A stretch of 64,000 nucleotides of DNA from Piscicola geometra (lineage: Eukaryota > Annelida > Clitellata > Hirudinida > Piscicolidae), in contig OX030965.1 of NCBI GenBank assembly GCA_943735955.1, positions 4,679,003 through 4,743,002 of the forward strand, in the 5' to 3' direction. Below are positions 1 to 13,006 of the stretch, one piece after another (the first letter of the stretch is position 1; the number at the start of each line of letters is the position of its first letter). The notes under the pieces are model-generated. The model was not told where the DNA came from. It did no database searches and saw nothing but the letters and a program-made list of their open reading frames with translations. Position numbers and translations under genes: made by a program.

Positions 1-363
1 CAGATCGCGAAAGAGGTGATAAAGTTGGAAGAGGAAGGAGAATACGTGGAAAGGAAGATCATGGAGAAGGAGAACAAGGAGAGGCAGAAGAAACTACTGG
101 AGATGAAGATCAACAAGGGCGCCGACTTGCGAGGCGTTGGCAAGATGGATCAAACCGCGGCGGAAGAACAGCACGCCAGACTGTTGGCAGCGCAGAATAG
201 AATTGTGTCGACCTTTAATGAGGGCGAACAGACGCCTGAAGTGAACTTGGGAGAGGACTTCTATGACAAGTTCTACGAGGAAGAGTTTGGAGTGGTCGCT
301 GGCACTGACATACACCGAACCAAGCTGAAGGGGTTGAAAACATTTAGAAGTGGTAAGAAGTGA
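1..363 (+). CDS. C-terminal exon of an unidentified Lys/Glu-rich coiled-coil protein (5' partial)
   Basis: An open frame runs from the first base of the window to a TGA at 361-363, so the N-terminus lies to the left. The visible 120 residues start as a strongly charged helix (many KE/EK pairs, about residues 1-40). A conserved-looking block with GADLRGVGKMDQ and HARLLAAQNRI follows, then an acidic aromatic stretch (DFYDKFYEEEFG) and a basic end (LKGLKTFRSGKK). The composition suggests a nuclear or cytoskeletal coiled-coil protein. I do not recognise the family and assign no function. An AATAAA lies 168 bp past the stop. The gene is convergent with PSMD4. Confidence 0.6.
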   Translation, partial: QIAKEVIKLEEEGEYVERKIMEKENKERQKKLLEMKINKGADLRGVGKMDQTAAEEQHARLLAAQNRIVSTFNEGEQTPEVNLGEDFYDKFYEEEFGVVAGTDIHRTKLKGLKTFRSGKK

Positions 364-530
364 TGCTACGCTGCTGTCTATTGTCTTACAAGACTGACGG
401 ACGCACACAACAACAGTGGAGTGGATGAAAAACAATTTAAAAGTTGAAATATTTGCCATAAAGTTTCCACTACCTATTTGTAATGTTACGTTTTAAAATA
501 TGAATTATATTTGAGTCGAATGAATGGTGA

Positions 531-551
531 AATAAAATATTTGAATTTATT
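531..551. promoter_or_regulatory. Facing polyadenylation signals of two convergent genes
   Basis: AATAAA at 531-536 on the plus strand suits the gene ending at 363. TTTATT at 546-551, which is AATAAA on the minus strand, suits PSMD4, whose stop is at 633. The two signals are only ten bases apart, so the two 3' UTRs would overlap in antisense. Seen directly as hexamers; use is inferred. Confidence 0.5.
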
Positions 552-632
552 AACGATGAGACAAAATAATAATTTCTTATTTGAGTTCAAAGTCCGTTCA
601 ATAGAAGGTTAACTAAAGCAACTTTCTCCTTT

Positions 633-2326
633 TCACTTCTTCTTTCCATCTTCCTCTTTCTTCTTCGCAGCTTCACTGTCAGCCTGCACTCCGGGTAAAC
701 CTGTGTTTCATTGTTCTTGTCATGACTGACCTCATCATCATCAACACCATCAACCTTAACTTCATCATCATCAACACCATCGTCATCAACACCATCGTCA
801 TTATCATTGTAAATCTGTCCTGTATCATCATCATTATCATCATCATGCGCACATCAATACAGCAGTACCACCTTGCAGCACAGTACGCAAGAACTCAGGG
901 TCGTTGATGGCTTCGACCACGTCATCCTCCTCCATCTTCTCCTCACCACCAGCCACCTGTCCCTGAGCTTCTTGCACTGTTGAAGAGATGTCTCTTACAA
1001 ATCTACCCTATATTGAAACTACACAACACTACCTATATAAGCTATGACACTCAATAATACGATACAACACTGCATACAACACAGCACTGTACAACACACC
1101 CCAAAAGACTGCATACAACAACCGCCTAAAATAGTATACAGCAGCATACAACGAAAACAGCACTCACCCTCCATGGACATCTGCAGTGCATACGCCATCT
1201 GCTCCTCCTCACTCATGGCTGCTACATCCCTCTTTGCGGCTGCAGACGACGCACCAGCAGCAGCGCCAGTCACCGTGGCAGCAGCCTCATCCACCTGCAT
1301 CGACATTTCCAACGCTTGTTTCAGCAGCACTTCTTCATTGCTCTCGGTCGAAGCGATGGCTTCGGGTACGGCAGCTGGTTGTTGAGCGGCCCTCCTCGAC
1401 TCCTGTTCCGCTCTTTGCTCTTCCATCGAAACCCTCAACGCCTGTGTTGACGATGGTGATGAGAGGGACCAGCCGACCAACTCCCGCAATACTAAATCCA
1501 CTTTATGGTAAAAAGACTAAAATCACGCAACATTAAACACACTAGAACCAAAGCAATAAATTGAAACACACTGACACGCTGACAACTTCCACAAGACAAT
1601 ACAATACGCCTTATTATATTAACATGTCGTAAAACACCAGACGAGCCTCAAGACGACAGCACATCAAAGTGAAGCACACACATCACACGCACCAGGGCGA
1701 GTTCAGGGTCCTCGTTGGGGTCGATGCCGAACTCGAAACTGCCTCCCCCTCCTGTCCTCACCACCATCTGTTGTCGCATCATCATCATTATTATCACATC
1801 TCACTATCATATTCATCATCATCAAAAAATTCTGCTCACCAGCATTATTACCCCATTCCTGTCACCCATCCCCACCAACATCACCCTCTCTCCCACCCCT
1901 GCCAAAGCACCTGTCCATCTTCCCCGACGAGGATGGGTGACGTCATGAGGGTGTCGCTGAGGAGGGGTCCTGGCGGCACAGTGACCAGGTGAGAGGCGCT
2001 GACGGCGTCTGTGGCGTTGATGGCGTTCACGAAACTCGTCAGCTTCTCGGTGTTCGCTTGCTGTTGTGTTGCGTTGTTTTCATTTTAGTAGGTGGTGGTG
2101 TTTTGTGTGGTTTTTGGAGTGTGTTTTTTATGTTGTGGGTGTTTGGGTTGTTGCTCTTAATGATTATTATCTTTATCATCGTCATCATCATCTTGATCAT
2201 CATCTGCATCATCAACATCATCAAAACAACCTCTTCTCCAAAGTTGACGACATCAACATTCACCTTCTCCTTCCTCAATCTCTTGCCATACTTCACCAAC
2301 TATGTGTGTGTTGGTGTGTGAGTACA

Positions 2327-2407
<81 letters not shown>

Positions 2408-3233
2408 TGGTGTGTGTGTGTGAATATATACTGAAACCTCTTTTTCAGAGTCAAGGATGGGCGATGCGACGAAGATGATGATGCGCATCTTGTGGTTCTT
2501 GCCTTGACGGTGTTTCAGTACAAGCTATGTGGTAGTAGTAATTGATTAGTCAGCATGATGATGATGATACAAATAATAAAAATAGAGAAAAAAGTATATT
2601 TGATGGATGAATAAAGATGCAAAAATGAATAGAGACATGCACGAATAAATTAATGAATAAATGAATAGTGTAACCAAAGAGTAAGCATATAAACACACAA
2701 AGGTACCAACATGCGCCACTTTGATGCCACACAGGAAGTTGATGTTTCCCTTTGGAGTGGTCTGGTGCAGCTTCGACAAGACCTTTCCTACATCTGTCGT
2801 CAGCGTCACCAACACCTCTGTTTCACTGAAAATTGTGGTGGTTAGATTGGCAAGTGCTCGAGATAAGTTAAATGTATGAAACTCACTCTGATAAAGTGAT
2901 CAGACCCACGTTGTTCTCAGGATTAGACCTGAATAACAAAGTTAAATTATTATTATTATCACTAATACTAAATCTTATTAACAAAGATTATGTCAGCACC
3001 TGGTCTTGGACTGGCAAACCAAGTTGACAGCATCTTGTTGAGCATGCAGACGTGAGGGCAAGAAGTCTCCATTGCGCATGTACTCACTGTTGTCCACGCT
3101 ATGAAAGTGAGAATAAGAACCTCATTTATTATAGTTAATGATTTATATTTTAAATTTTATCAACAGTTTTCATTAAAAAGCGCTGAGTCACAAAGTTCAT
3201 AGCTTACCAAACAACAGTACTTTCTAGAACCAT
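633..3233 (-). CDS. PSMD4: 26S proteasome non-ATPase subunit 4 (Rpn10/S5a), ubiquitin receptor
   Basis: Exons on the minus strand: 3233-3208, 3098-3000, 2928-2887, 2825-2711, 2524-2438, 2299-2231, 2060-1911, 1767-1693, 1441-1168, 976-872, 700-633. They total 1110 nt, or 369 aa (human about 377), with every junction in phase. The N-terminal von Willebrand A domain begins [20 protein letters not shown] and includes [23 protein letters not shown] and [11 protein letters not shown]. Two ubiquitin-interacting motifs follow in the ninth exon ([11 protein letters not shown] and [12 protein letters not shown]). The end is Lys-rich (KKEEDGKKK). Rpn10 sits in the 19S regulatory particle and captures ubiquitinated substrates through the UIMs. 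The intron between the fifth and sixth exons holds a (GT)n tract (about 2310-2425). Identification is secure; individual boundaries were chosen by hand. Confidence 0.95.
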
Positions 3234-4198
3234 GATCCAACTTTTTCGAATTCAATAATGTATTGGTAATGCTAATTTTAAATCTTTAAGAAATATTTTG
3301 CGATTTTTACGAAAGGCAAAATCCTTTAAAAGAGAACTTACAATAAGTAAATACTCTAGCTTTAAATATTTAAATAGAGTTAAACATTATTTTACAAAAA
3401 TGAAAAAATTAATTCAAAAACTATATATATATATATTATGAATACTATAATTAAAATATATACACTATTTATACCAGAGGCGGCAATCTGTTAAAAATCT
3501 TCGGAGGGGGGTCCTATTTAGCATAGATAGCGATCATGGGGGGATCCTGGGATCACTACCATTAAGATGAACTTTTCATCACCAAAAAGTAAGAGAGGCT
3601 CTGGACCCCAGGACCCCCAGGATCGTCGCCCATGATTACTACTGTTGTACTGGTTAGTACACCTGGAAAAAATCATCTGCAGCCGTCACTGTCGCGGTTC
3701 TGTCAGCAACCAGTTTATGAAGAAAATAGGAACTTATAATATATTTTCTTAATATCTTTGTGCTATAGCACGTCGACGTTGGCTCTTGTCTGATCAGACT
3801 GATGCCTTCTCGTGTTTGTTTCTTGTGGTTCTTAAGAAGCTATTGCTTCCACAAAAAGGTTCGACAATCTTCTTTTTCTTGCTAATAATGTCAATGGAAA
3901 AAATTGAACTCATTAAGTGTAAAGTGCAGGCTTCCTAACCGTTACAGCATTGCCGTCACACTACCTCATAATTTTTGCATGTCTCTTTCAAATCGTGCAT
4001 AAAAACAAAAACTCTATTTTGAAGTTCAAACAATTAGCAAATTAAGTTTTAACGTCTGAACTTGAGAAAAGAAACTTGCGCACAGTAACAACTGGATTCA
4101 AACTAACTATAAAAAAATGCAAGTTTAACAATGAATTATCAAGTTTCAGTCAAACAAATATTTGTCAGCTAACATCTGAGTCTTAAATTGCACTTCTT
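3234..4198. other. Intergenic, AT-rich; one GC-rich imperfect inverted repeat
   Basis: This lies upstream of PSMD4 and downstream of the Y-box gene. Most is AT-rich with no convincing open frame. A GC-rich island at about 3480-3720 contains an imperfect inverted repeat: an arm at about 3528-3560 (ATCATGGGGGGATCCTGGG) pairs with about 3600-3645 (CCCAGGATCGTCGCCCATGAT). It could be a small non-autonomous element remnant or a structured RNA. No tRNA-like box structure was seen. Confidence 0.4.
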
Positions 4199-6955
<2,757 letters not shown>

Positions 6956-7878
6956 CTGTGCAATAAATCAGCGGCATAAATCATAAATGAAGACATACCG
7001 TTGGAAACAACAGTAACAAAAAATGACAGAAAGTTCAAGAATGAAACGCTCTTTGCAGTTATCCCAGTAAATCACTCCAATAACAATAATTTTACTTATT
7101 CCTCCATTAACTTTTTAATACTTTTTTACACTTTCAAACGAATCATAAATCACGCTTGTTTCGATTTTTTCATGGACAACAATGCACAAATGATCGAACT
7201 TGAAATGAGTTTCTTTTCGAAGAGTAGAGGGTGAGTCTCGAAAGTTCTCGTCTTCTTGAAGGGCTCGAAAGCCAAGCGACCCGATCCGAGCATAATAATA
7301 GAAACTGTATCGCAAAGAATCGACGTAAACTGACGTTTTGAATACTTTCCTAACTGAAAATTGTTTGCAGTGACGTTTATTGACTCCTAAAGTTTGAAAA
7401 CAGCGCAAAGTTAAGTTAATAATTAATTGTGCATGTCGAAACATAAGCGTGATTTAGGTGAGAATAAGAAGTGACTTTTTTTCCCCTTTTATTCAAAACT
7501 CTCATATTTTGTGTAGAACTGTGAAGTGATTTCTGGCATAAGGTTAAGCTTTAACAAAAGTCGTGACATTGACATTGACTCATGCTATATCGAAGGTCTG
7601 AGAAGGTTGCTCAACACCATCGCTGTTCTGCTCATCTGACAAACTCATATGGACTTCAACTTGTTTCAAAGGAGTGATGAGAACATAAATTCTTGGAATA
7701 ACCAGAATAACTCGAGCATTTGTTCAAGACGGAGTTGAATCTTTTCATATTTGTTAGGCGTAATAACAAAGGTTTGGTGTTTTGTGAGCATGTCACATCA
7801 AACTGAAGTAGAAAAAAACTATTTAAAACATAAATGAACTACATTATAGTTCATCAGAACAGAAAAAAGATTAATACA

Positions 7879-7917
<39 letters not shown>

Positions 7918-8081
7918 GAAGAGAAAGAGAGAAGGGGAGATAAGGATAGATGAACAATAGTAGGCTGCAAGCGCAGCAGCGGTGGAAGTACAGGGAGCTT
8001 GAAACAAGGCCGCTTAGTCAGTTCTCAGCACACTCATCCTATACGAACGCTGCCATTAAAAGTCGGTAGATCGTCTGGAAA
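6956..8081. other. Intergenic between the Y-box gene and the sHSP gene
   Basis: Mostly AT-rich without a supported gene. It must hold the missing 5' exon of the Y-box gene. It also holds a cluster of inverted GAA/TTC units at 7239-7269 and a (GAAA)n microsatellite at about 7876-7918. No RNA gene was recognised. Confidence 0.4.
7239..7269. promoter_or_regulatory. Possible heat shock element cluster
   Basis: Inverted pentamer units are visible: GAAAGTTC at 7240-7247, TTCTTGAA at 7253-7260 and a further GAA at about 7267. Heat shock factor binds alternating nGAAn units, and the downstream gene is a small heat shock protein. The distance to its start codon (about 920 bp) is long and the spacing is imperfect, so this is a weak call. 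Confidence 0.3.
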
Positions 8082-8087
8082 TATAAA
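8082..8087 (+). promoter_or_regulatory. TATA box of the sHSP gene
   Basis: TATAAA sits 102 bp upstream of the ATG at 8189, in a position that would give a short intronless 5' UTR. TATA-containing, intronless structure is typical of inducible heat shock genes. Confidence 0.55.
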
Positions 8088-8188
8088 ACTCGTTGTTTAA
8101 CAAGTTAGCCCTTACTGAGTCTTTTTAAAACTTTGAAAGCCTTTTAGAATAAAACTAACTGATAAATAATTTTATACAACTTTTTAAA

Positions 8189-9628
8189 ATGGCTGATTTG
8201 GGAGAAAGTGAAAAGCAATTGGCCGGCAAGGTGACCGAGGTCGTGTTGGAGGAGGATGGAGAGGCAGGCAGCACTAAAGTGATCACCTCCTCAAAGACTA
8301 CCTCCAAAACTGTGACGAAGAAAATTACAAAATCATCAAGCAAGTCTTCTTCCAAAACTACGACTTCATCATCATCATCATCGTCTTCGCAGCAGCAGCA
8401 GGTGAAGGCTCTGACGGAAAGCAGTCATTCGAGCAGCACCCAGTCTTCCAGCACCACTTCGAAAAAACAACTTCTGATCCACTCATCCCAGGACGCTTCT
8501 ACGCAAGGCCTTCCCGGCAACAAACCCATCTTGCAAATACTCCTACCCGCCCACCAAGCCACCCCCACCGTTCTTTCTCCTGAAGACTTCACCCCAAGGG
8601 CCGGCTGGATGGGCGAGATAAGCTTTGACGTGGCGGCCTTCGAGAAGAGTTCCATCAGCGTGAACAGCGACGGCAGTAGCATCGAGGTGAGGGCCACCAA
8701 GGACGACGATGAAGCCGGCGCGAAGGAGTTTGTGAAGGTGTGTCAGCTGCCCGATGCTTCCATCGATCCCAGCAAGATCAGCTCATCCCTCTTCCAAGAT
8801 GGCGTCATGACTGTCATCGTTCCAACTGCCGAGGTTGCCATGGAAACCGTGAAGATCAAGGATGACAAAGATGACTTTATCCTCACCACTCCAGCTGACA
8901 CCACGCCAGTTGCGAGCACACAAGTGGCTGAGACAGCCGCCCCTTTGCAGGAGTACAGCAAAGAGTTCACGTCGGCCAGCAGGTGCAGGGTGGTCATGAA
9001 GGACGGCCAGAGTTTCAGTCACATTCAGATCAGCAAGAGTGGTGAAGCAGCCGCCCACGTGAGCGACCAAGCAGCCCTCCTGCCTTCCAGCGAGACACAG
9101 GCGCCTCTGACCGCTGGTGGCTCGGTGATGCACTTCTCAGTAGCAGGCTTTGAAGGAGAGTCGCTCGAGGTGTTCAGTGATGGTCGCAAAGTGGAGGTGA
9201 AGGCGGTCAAGACTTCAGTCGATGAACACGGAGCTGAGAGGAAGGAGGAGTTTTCCCGGTCTTATGAGCTGCCATCACTCGTCGACCCAGGCCAGTTGTG
9301 TCCCGTGTTGTCATCAGATGGAGTGTTGAGTGTTCAGGTGCAAGGGAGTGGAGAAGGAGGTTTGAAAGGGATAGAAGGAGAAGAGGTGAGAGAAGAGGTG
9401 GTGAAGAAGGCAGAGAGTAGACAGAAGAGGGAGGTTGAGGGAGGCACTGAAGAGAAACTCATGCAGAAGGAAGAAGTTGCAGCGCAGCATCAGAGCTTTT
9501 CCACCGATGGGGCGGGATCCACCTGCCAGTCATCCTCTTCTTTCTCCTCCTCCTCCTCATTTTCATCTTCTTCTTCCAAAGTGATCACCCAAAAAGTTAT
9601 CACCAGCGACCCAGCTACAACCCAATAA
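8189..9628 (+). CDS. Small heat shock protein with two alpha-crystallin domains
   Basis: Single exon, 479 aa, ATG at 8189 (MADLGESEKQLAGK) to TAA at 9626-9628. Residues about 30-115 are Ser/Thr/Lys-rich and low complexity. A first alpha-crystallin domain spans about 140-215 (GEISFDVAAFEKSSISVNSDG, EFVKVCQLP, SSLFQDGVMTVIVP). A second spans about 310-390 (MHFSVAGFEGESLEVFSDG, EFSRSYELPSLVDP, SSDGVLSVQV). The end is again charged, then Ser-rich. Each domain keeps the family's DGVL/M-x-V beta strand. Small heat shock proteins are ATP-independent holdases that bind unfolding proteins. Two ACDs in one chain are known in flatworms and some other invertebrates, so this is unusual but not unique. The first domain lacks a clear arginine in the usual strand-7 position as I align it. 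Confidence 0.92.
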   Translation: MADLGESEKQLAGKVTEVVLEEDGEAGSTKVITSSKTTSKTVTKKITKSSSKSSSKTTTSSSSSSSSQQQQVKALTESSHSSSTQSSSTTSKKQLLIHSSQDASTQGLPGNKPILQILLPAHQATPTVLSPEDFTPRAGWMGEISFDVAAFEKSSISVNSDGSSIEVRATKDDDEAGAKEFVKVCQLPDASIDPSKISSSLFQDGVMTVIVPTAEVAMETVKIKDDKDDFILTTPADTTPVASTQVAETAAPLQEYSKEFTSASRCRVVMKDGQSFSHIQISKSGEAAAHVSDQAALLPSSETQAPLTAGGSVMHFSVAGFEGESLEVFSDGRKVEVKAVKTSVDEHGAERKEEFSRSYELPSLVDPGQLCPVLSSDGVLSVQVQGSGEGGLKGIEGEEVREEVVKKAESRQKREVEGGTEEKLMQKEEVAAQHQSFSTDGAGSTCQSSSSFSSSSSFSSSSSKVITQKVITSDPATTQ

Positions 9629-10554
9629 TACAACATGCACTTTTCTGTTAAGAAATTATACTATGATACTATACTATGATATTATACTAATAATACTATA
9701 ATTTCATGTTAAGTAATAATTATAGTGAAGTACTCCATATATTTATTTGATGAACGCTTCGACATAAATCTGAAAATCTGAAATTAAAACATTTCCCAAT
9801 TCCTTGTTGAAAGCATGCCTAGAGTAGATATATAAGGTAGAATCTATGGCGGGTAGGTAGATTATGTAGTGGTGAATGATTGCGCTACGTGTAACGAAAG
9901 CAAATGACGGGTAAATGAGATTGCACTGAGTCGACGCTGGAATCTAAAAGGGCGTGTCGGCGGATTGAACACAATGTAATATATTTGCCATGATGGAGAG
10001 AAGTTAATGCGTTGTATAGCGCTTAAGTTTCGTGCCCGAGCGCTAAATAAAACCCAAAAAAAGTATTATGATTATTATTATTATTATACACACACGAAGC
10101 CACCACACTGAGACATTCAGCATGAATAATATAATTGATTCAGATAGGATGCATCACTGAACCGCTTGGTGACTGTGTGTGTGTGTGTAGTGAATAGCGA
10201 AGCTCCGTTCTTAACACTGATGTGGTTGATGCTTGTGATGATGGTGATGATGATGATGTTGATGATGGTGATGATGATGATGTTGATGATGGTGATGATG
10301 TCGGCGTTGATGATGATGATGATGTTGGTAATGACAGTGATAATGATGATTTATATGCTGGTCGGATGATAGATTGATGATGATGATGATGATGATGATA
10401 GAGTGACATATGACGTGAGCAGAATGGCATGGAAGAGCGTTTTTTTAAAAAAATTCGCGAGAGAGAGAGAAAGAGAGAGCAGTTTCAAATTGGAATATCC
10501 ACAATAAATAAGATTACATATTTAAAAAAAAGAAAGAGAAAACATTGGAATAGG
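9629..10554. other. Intergenic with a SINE-like segment and ATG/CAT triplet repeats
   Basis: This follows the sHSP stop and reaches the DNAJC5 stop. A segment at about 9830-10090 has the look of a short interspersed element tail. It ends in a GCGCT...GCGCTAAATAAAACCC block followed by an (ATT)n run, then TACACACACG. About 10230-10400 is an imperfect (GATGAT)n tract whose readable Met or Ser runs are artefacts. No gene is supported. Confidence 0.45.
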
Positions 10555-12223
10555 CTAGTTGGCAGTAGTGGTGGCGGTGGTGGAGTAGTTGGTTGCGTGG
10601 TCGTCGACGACGATACGTGAGGATTCATCGGGTTGCGAGGTGATCACTTCGACGCCTTCGTTCGAGTGCGCTGCGTTGTTCTCCTCCTGTGGGTGGTGGT
10701 GGGATGAGATGGGATGGGAGGAGGTTGGATGGGATGGGATGGGATGGATGGATGGATGGGTGTGTGAGTGAGTAGATTGGGAGGGAGTTGGGTAGAAGTG
10801 TGATGGAATGGAGGTAGATTAGTTGGGTGGGTGGAAGAAGTGGTGGAATGAAGGTAGATTAGTTGGGTGGGTGGAATGGACGGAGGAAGGGTTGAGAGAA
10901 AGCGGTGGAAATGGGAGAGATTGGGTGAATGAGGAGATTGAATGGAAGTGGTAGGAATTGTATGCAAGTTGCGTTTAGTGAAGAATATGATTAATTAATG
11001 GGACGGTAACGGTATGAGTGGACGAACACCCTAGTTGCAATGCACACACCTCGTCAAAGTACGGGTATTCGCTGGCCTGCGGCTTGTACCTGCCACAGCA
11101 GAAGTTGCAGCAGCAGCAGCAACAACAGCAGCAGTAGCAGCCGGTGATTATACCGCAGCAGAGAAGAAACGCCTGTGTGAGGATGTGTCGAGATGTATGA
11201 ATGATGCACCATTTTTAGGTTCATGATGGTTTTTGATGATGATGATAGTGGTGTTGGTGATGATGATGGTGATGACGATGTTGACATTGATAATAATAAT
11301 GATAATGATGATGATGACATTTTCACCACACACACACATAACTACATCATACAGAACAACAACACGAAAAAAGAAATAAAATCAAAGCATATACCTTGAA
11401 GAGTGGCGAGGTGAAGAGGAAGTAGGCGGAGAGGTTTTCGTCGCCGAGCTGATCTGCCACCTTCAGCCCCATCGAGCCGTACTTGTCGTAGATCTCCCTC
11501 TTGGTCGGGTTCGAGAGGATGCTGTGCACCCGGTTGATCTCCTGGAACTGTTGGCGGGAAGAAGGCGGGGAGGGGGGTTGATTGGAAGGAAGGATGATTT
11601 TGTAGTAGTGAAATAAGGGGAAATCAAAGTAAAAAAAATAATTATATAAATTTTTTAAATAATAATGATAAAATGTGGTTGCAAAAAGATGAATGATGGA
11701 GGGGAATTCAATATGAATGATGGAGGGATGGGAAAAGAATGAAAAAGTAGTATGGAAAGAGATGAATGACGGAATGAAATGAATGAGGTGTACTCACCTT
11801 TTGAGTGGCTTCCGGGTTGTTGGGGTTCTTGTCGGGGTGGTACTTAAGGGCGAGCTTAAAAGACAGTTCAACTCATGATTAGTTTGCATGATAATTAGTG
11901 TAAAGTTGCATCAAGAAAGGTGTGAAATAATATAAATTCCAAAAAATAAAATTTAGAAATTAATTTTAAACTATATCCTATAAATATTAGGAATAGGGCA
12001 AAAAATTTCAAGATTTTATTATGAAATTGTTCAAACCCTTATCAATGATAGTTGCATCATTACACCTACCTTTTTTATCATCCTGAAAACAGATGTGCAT
12101 GCCAAAACACATAAATATAGAAACAAATTTACAAACACAAGTACACATACATACAAGCACAAAGACACACCAACATAGTCATATGAGTGGACAAATCTAC
12201 AAGCACAATTACAAATACATACA

Positions 12224-12286
<63 letters not shown>

Positions 12287-12378
12287 ACACACACACCTTG
12301 CGGTATGCCTTCTTGATGTCGTCTGGTGAACAGTCCTTTTTGAGGTCGAGCACCTGGTAGAGATCTTCATTCGCCACA
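10555..12378 (-). CDS. DNAJC5: Cysteine string protein, J-domain co-chaperone (start exon not found)
   Basis: Exons: 12378-12297, 11854-11798, 11547-11395, 11172-11050, 10686-10555, all in phase; stop TAG at 10557-10555. The J domain reads [20 protein letters not shown], then [18 protein letters not shown] with the HPD motif that stimulates Hsc70 ATPase, then [22 protein letters not shown]. The linker leads to the palmitoylated cysteine string: ITGCY, nine consecutive Cys, NFCCGRYKP. The C-terminus is short and polar, ending STTATTTAN. The protein sits on synaptic and secretory vesicles and chaperones SNAREs. Order and spacing match the family. The first exon, encoding the N-terminal 10-20 residues, must lie between 12380 and about 13000. 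The first exon listed ends directly in a (GT)n microsatellite that supplies its splice donor. Confidence 0.95.
12227..12296. repeat. (CA)n / (GT)n microsatellite abutting a DNAJC5 splice donor
   Basis: About 70 bp of CA repeats on the plus strand. Read on the minus strand it begins at the donor GT (12296-12295), so the donor hexamer is itself the repeat. Confidence 0.9.
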
Positions 12379-13006
12379 CTGTCATGGCCATTATGTAACA
12401 ATCAGCCATTTATGTTTATAATGAAAAATAAATTATTTATCTATTTTTAAAATATGTATCAAATCATAGATGTATTAATACATGCTGGAAACTGTGTTAT
12501 TATATTATATAAATAGAATTGTAAAAATCAGCTATAATAATACTTTTCAGGCTGATTGTTCATTTCAGGAAGTGGGAGTGCAGGGAAGGGGGTGGTAGCT
12601 TAGGTAGTTCGATAGTTAAAATCGCGGGTCGATTTCTAGGAAACTTGAAATATTTTTCTGCCGAACCTCGACTCAATTAAATAGTTAAAAACTTTTAACT
12701 ATTATTTTTTATGCTTATAAAATTGTGAGTTTATTTTTTCATATACAGAAAAGTTAAAACATCTCTTATGAAACTCTCAATGTCCATTGTCAATAAACCT
12801 GTGATAAGGCAAAGAATGGAAAATGATGAAATTACATTGATGTTACACTATTAATATTAATAAAAATAAAATAAAATGAAATAAATCTAGACTATTTCAG
12901 TATATTTAAATAATTTTAATAATTGAGCTTTTAAACTGTCAATGAAGGTTTTAAAAAACGATAATATAACTTATTTGCGTAAAAAAGCTTTTATAAACGT
13001 ATTTAA

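Noticed and set aside
7115..7444. Minus frame of 109 codons upstream of the Y-box exons
   Set aside because: No similarity, no splice phase that joins it to the cold-shock exon, AT-rich composition.
10166..10430. Met-rich or Ser/Pro-rich frames near 10.2-10.4 kb
   Set aside because: Triplet repeat without splice or homology support; DNAJC5 already ends at 10555.
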